64,000 bases of DNA from contig CM061229.1 of NCBI GenBank assembly GCA_030844895.1, positions 125,269,546 to 125,333,545 on the forward strand, given 5' to 3'. The position numbers were made by a program, and so were the translations under genes. This document shows positions 60,216 to 64,000 of the stretch, piece after piece. Below the pieces are notes generated by a model, which saw only the letters and a program-made list of their open reading frames with translations, was not told where the DNA came from and searched no databases. Source of the stretch: Ambrosia x helenae. Its lineage: Eukaryota > Streptophyta > Magnoliopsida > Asterales > Asteraceae. The stretch's first letter is position 1. Every line of letters begins with the position of its first letter.

Positions 60216-61513
60216 CACAACAGTGGCCACATAGAACCACATTAAATATGTGACAAAAGATTAGATAATAGTCACTTAAAAATTACATAATTTCATGTGG
60301 CTCTACATAGCCATTAGCCACACTATTGTCACTTGTTTTTTCTGTTTGTGTGATGGAATGATAACAAACGTCATGTTAAACAAAAATTACGTGTGATCAA
60401 ATATTAAACAATAGCCACACTCAAAATATAAAATTTCGTGTGGTTTTAAATACTCACTAGCCACACTATTTCTACTTTGTTTCTTTTTTGTGTGACGGAA
60501 TGACAGCAAACGTCGTTGGAATATACAATTATGTGTGACCAAAGATTAGTAATTAGCCACACCATCCTCACTTGGTATTTTGTTGTGTGACAAAATGATA
60601 ACAAATGTCATGGGAAAAAAATTATGTGTGACCAAAGGTTAGATAATAGCCACACTTAAAATTACATAATTGTTTTGTGTGTCTAGAAATAGTTTTTAGC
60701 CACACTTACAGTAAATTTATGTGACTATATAATAAAAACGGCCACACTTACAGTGAATTCATGTGGCTGTTTCTACCCTTTAGGCACACTTAATAGACAG
60801 AGTGCTTGATTACAACACCCATTTTGCCACGTTTTTTTTAATTATAGTGGCTAAAACAAAATCTTAGTGACTATACAATAGAAATAGCCACATTTAAAAT
60901 ATACTCATGTAGCTATTACGACCCTTTAGCCACACTTAATGGATAGAATGATTGACTCTATATACCAAGAAATATTGGTATCCTTTAGCAACACTTTTAA
61001 GTGCTACGGCCACTAAACGTGAATGTAGCCGTACGATACCTACGATGACTCGACCTTTGGTCACACTTGAGATGAAAAAAATAAGTGTGACGAAAGGCAT
61101 ATGGTCACACTTTTTTAGTGTGGCTGAAGGCCAATTTTGGCATAGTGCTGCTTGACCGACACATTAAATTACAACAAAGCAGAGCTCCAAACATAGATCA
61201 ATCCGCCAGACTGATCGACTGACCCAACGAACTCGGAACCCAAATTTTTATTTCCCCACATCTTCGCAAAATCAAACATAGACAGATTCTCAGCCTTAGA
61301 TTCCTGAATAGCTAGGAAATCAACTCCCAACCCCGTCCTTAATTCTTTGACCCATGGCACATTTTCAACACCCCCGATACCCTTAACATTTAAAGACAAA
61401 AAATTCATAATTCCACCACATTAATACCTTCGACCACCATGGATTCCTTGATCAAGTTGCCAAAATCATTCAGGTCCAATCCTAGCACAGCTCCAACCAC
61501 AACTGTAGCAGCA

Positions 61514-63198
61514 TGTAAGACCATAACCCGTAATCACGCGATTAACGCCTAATCTTACGAGTTTTGACCATACGTAAAACCACTCCCTATTAAAACTTTA
61601 AAAAAATATGAAAAACTCAAACATTTGTAATCAATACATTTGGGTTTCCACAAATTTTAAATGTTTAACTATTAAAACATAAATTAATATTTCACAATTT
61701 AACGGGAGTCTCTTGAATTCTATTGCGGAAGCTTGATGAGTGTTCGGGTGTGTTCGGTTCTTCTTGCGGCTCGATCCTTGCTCCGGGACTTCCATCACAT
61801 GTTTACATAGCACCAATTCACAAAGAATAGTTAGTGGGTTGTCAATAATACATTTAAAATAGTATAAGAGTCGTTACACAACGAAACGTAACGAACCAGG
61901 CCAATCGGCCCCATATCAGGAGAACAAACTACTGCAACTTTTGCGCAACAGTTGTTCAGGTCGCTTTTACCCCTTCTAAAACCCAAAATCTCACTTCCAC
62001 CTTCAAAGAAGAATTGTTCTATGCTCAGAGAGCTTTCCAGGCATATAAAGAACACCTCCTAACGAGTTTTCTACGATTTTATATGATTTTATATGAGTTT
62101 TCTACGATTTTATATGAATTGTTCGGTTTATCCGAACGCCCGTTCACATTGACACTTACGTTTTTTAGTCTTCTGTGAAGCCCGAACGGCCGTTCGGTCC
62201 ATGTGAACGGCCGTTCACTGCTACTGGACCATATTTGCTGATTTAAAAGCCTAGTATTCATGTCGTAAACGCATCGGACGACTCTCAAAGCATGAAAATC
62301 ACATTTCCAATTAGATTAACATTTCTTTGACTAAAATCCTTGCCCGGTTTACGTCACCATGACCCGACTCTTAGTTTTGAAAGTTTATGGCGATTTATAC
62401 TCAAATCGACCCATTAAGGCCTTGAACTTAACAAGGCGTTATTTACCCACACAAAATGCATATAGTTAATGTTGTCAAGTTATTAGACACTTGATCAACC
62501 AAAGTGTTTGTCCGATTTGTTCATTATAATCCCGTTTCTTAGGTTTAACCTTTAGTGAATCTTTTAAAATTCCTAAAATGCCCCTTATAGCCAAATCTTT
62601 CGATTTTGTTGTCCGTGGCTACACTTCTTGATTCAAATTCATTGTTTTTGACTTAATGACTTGTTAAAAACTTCTAAGTCCTTACGGACTTATATTTTCA
62701 CCATTTCTTATGATTATTCCCAATATGATCAATTCTAAGCGCATTAGCACGCATTAGGCATAGTTATGAAAATAACTTACCTATTTGGCACCCACACTCC
62801 ACGTGAGTGGTTTTAGTACCCATGCTCCTTTGAATGAAGGCGTTTATTTAACTACGGACTTACCGGTTTGCTAATGCCCAAATTCCACGCCATGATATTT
62901 CCTTTCCACAATATCTTGACATTATGTGTCGACTCTAATCATGCTCACCTGTAAAAGAACCTTTGCGACACATTATATTCTAGGGTTCCAAATGGTGATG
63001 CCTCACCATTTGACCCATTTACATACTTGATTCTTAATGCTTGCTATAAAAGCATTATTTACCACATCTCAACACTGAGATAATTAACCTTTGTCCTAGC
63101 TCATGAAATACTTTTAAACACAATACTTAGACCTTGTTGCTATACATAAAAGTACATGTCTTTAATTTGTTTAGTGAACATCCCTTTTTATTTATATC
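61514..63198 (-). mobile_element. Ty3-LTR-like sequence inserted in LINE ORF1
   Basis: It begins TGTAAGACCATAACCC at 61514, directly abutting LINE coding sequence, in the style of the LTR at 29851. The sequence onward is gene-free and LTR-like. The other border was not identified; it is cut or followed by the copia LTR at 63199. It contains three 12-bp GAACGSCCGTTC palindromes at 62130-62220. Confidence 0.45.
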
Positions 63199-63913
63199 TG
63201 TTGGGTCTGCTGACCTGGAGAAGAACAAATGATTGAAAAGTCAAAATATGTTAACTATTGATTCCACAAATAAACAGTCCTTACAACATATTCTTCTCAA
63301 AAAACTGCTGACCCTAACAACTGTTCCATCCAAACAACTGCTGATACAACTACTGATACAAAGGACTGCTAGAGAACAACTGATAGAGAACAACTGCTAA
63401 CCAAAGGTCTGATGAAGAAACAACTGCTGATCAAGTACTAAAGACTAAAGGTCTGTTGGAGTCAACAACACTTTGACTTCAACAGATGTTGCAAGACCAT
63501 CAGAGTTTTCCCTTAGCAGTAGTTTATCTTACAGTGTTTTGTAATGTAACAGTAGATTGTATAGGGCAGATGTTTTATGTTGTTATTCTGTTAGGGGTCA
63601 CTATCTTAGGTGACGTCAGCACATGTCACCAGTGGTTTAGGTTTGTCTATAAATATAACAGTGCTTGTATTGTTCTATTATATCACACACAAACATTCTC
63701 TCAGACAAACAATCACTGTGTGATCAGGCTGAGGGGGAGTATTTGTACTGATTGTAATCTTTCAATAAATGAAAGCATTTGATCATTGATAACAATTATT
63801 CCCATTGTTTTGATTATAGTTTATTATTCCGCTGCACTTTCCATATATACTTACATCATTCATTTCTCATCTTATTCTAAATACATCAAAACAATCAAAC
63901 TCAGATCCTAACA
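63199..63913 (+). mobile_element. Copia 5' LTR (715 bp)
   Basis: It begins TGTTGGGTCTG and ends ATCCTAACA, followed two bases later by the primer-binding site. TATA-like CTATAAATATAAC lies at about 63649 and AATAAA at 63764. The U3 part has repeated AACAACTGCTGA words (63300-63440). The open frame at 63486-63782 lies in the LTR and is not a gene. Confidence 0.9.
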
Positions 63914-63915
63914 AT

Positions 63916-63930
63916 TGGTATCAGAGCTTG
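63916..63930 (+). promoter_or_regulatory. Copia primer-binding site (tRNA-iMet)
   Basis: TGGTATCAGAGCTTG is complementary to the 3' end of initiator-Met tRNA, directly after the LTR. The internal region continues beyond the right edge. Confidence 0.92.
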
Positions 63931-64000
63931 GTCAATTAAATTCGATCTAACAAATCAATTTAATATAAACAGATCAGCTCACAATTATTGATATCGTTTG

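Larger units (their letters stand above)
56489..61150. mobile_element. CACTA element 3 (4656 bp) with CTG target duplication
   Basis: Ends CACTACGCCAAAATGTGGC (56492) and GGCCAATTTTGGCATAGTG (to 61147), flanked by CTG at 56489-56491 and 61148-61150. Subterminal zones (56500-57400 and 60220-61130) are arrays of TAGCCACACTT/GTGTGGCT words in both orientations. No complete transposase is seen; the interior holds a Helitron end and a minisatellite. Confidence 0.9.
54325..61513 (-). mobile_element. LINE (plant L1 type), split by a CACTA element and internally deleted
   Basis: In minus order: the ORF1 C-terminus (61513-61406), then ORF2 starting at 61408 with an ATGA overlap. Then the endonuclease N-part (SLNVKGIGG, FLAIQESKAE), a CACTA insertion (61147-56492), and the endonuclease C-part with GDFNAVR and FFDHCPL (56370-56060). 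Next come a linker, an RT segment (LIPKVKDPVELNDYRPITLV, KIDFEKAYDNVN; 55353-54985) and, after about 300 bp of foreign LTR-like filler (54640-54935), the ORF2 C-terminus (54638-54396) and a short A-rich tail at about 54333. Stops and frameshifts make it inactive. Confidence 0.85.

Noticed and set aside
63486..63782. 98-codon plus-strand ORF
   Set aside because: It lies in the copia LTR across its TATA and poly(A) region and has no domain.

Overview
The window reads as plant nuclear DNA, most likely from a eudicot and plausibly Asteraceae (that family call is an inference from repeat types). It is AT-rich and almost wholly made of nested transposable elements and one endogenous pararetrovirus, with introns, (AAT)n microsatellites, Helitrons, hAT, CACTA, Mutator-like (MULE), Harbinger, LINE, SINE, copia and Ty3-type sequences. 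Only one gene looks like an intact host gene: a two-exon tau-class glutathione S-transferase on the minus strand (48252-50426).

1-4.1 kb: a rearranged, decayed endogenous caulimovirid. Protease, coat protein, a small ORF, a virion-associated-protein-like ORF, a repeat-bearing small ORF and the movement protein lie on the minus strand. The transactivator end, a TATA/as-1-like promoter and a poly(A) signal lie head-to-head on the plus strand. 4.15-4.72 kb: a hAT-type element with a perfect 8-bp target duplication.

4.9-22.8 kb: a copia gag/protease gene (minus strand) split by a CACTA-type element of about 16.4 kb. That element has itself been filled by a second hAT element (6495-8251, inserted in the CACTA transposase tail), two inverted Helitrons (9358-10008, 17989-18697), a MULE gene cluster (11072-17400), a third Helitron and two nested MITEs. 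The MULE cluster encodes a transposase-OTU protease fusion and an Athila-ORF1-like companion gene. It carries about 13 copies of a 32-bp double palindrome in three clusters and look-alike (AAT)n introns in both genes.

23-29 kb: a second CACTA-like tail with a tandemly duplicated exon. Next is a 3.7-kb element with 80-90-bp inverted termini that contains a third hAT element, repeated exon-intron units and dispersed TGCACATGTGCA palindromes. 29-33 kb: Ty3-type LTR remnants.

33.1-42.7 kb: one LTR retrotransposon, delimited by the 5-bp duplication GTACC, without recognisable gag-pol. Its 3' LTR carries a solo-LTR-like insertion and a 1.4-kb MULE with a 9-bp duplication. 42.7-48 kb: a SINE, a complete Helitron, and a Pack-MULE-like element (46289-47867) holding a plastid-protein-like first exon. 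48.2-50.4 kb: the GST gene, its intron carrying a SINE and a MITE-like insertion. 51-61.5 kb: LINE remnants; the largest is split in its endonuclease domain by a 4.66-kb CACTA element with a CTG duplication. 61.5-64 kb: Ty3-LTR-like sequence and a complete copia LTR whose primer-binding site and internal region run off the right edge.
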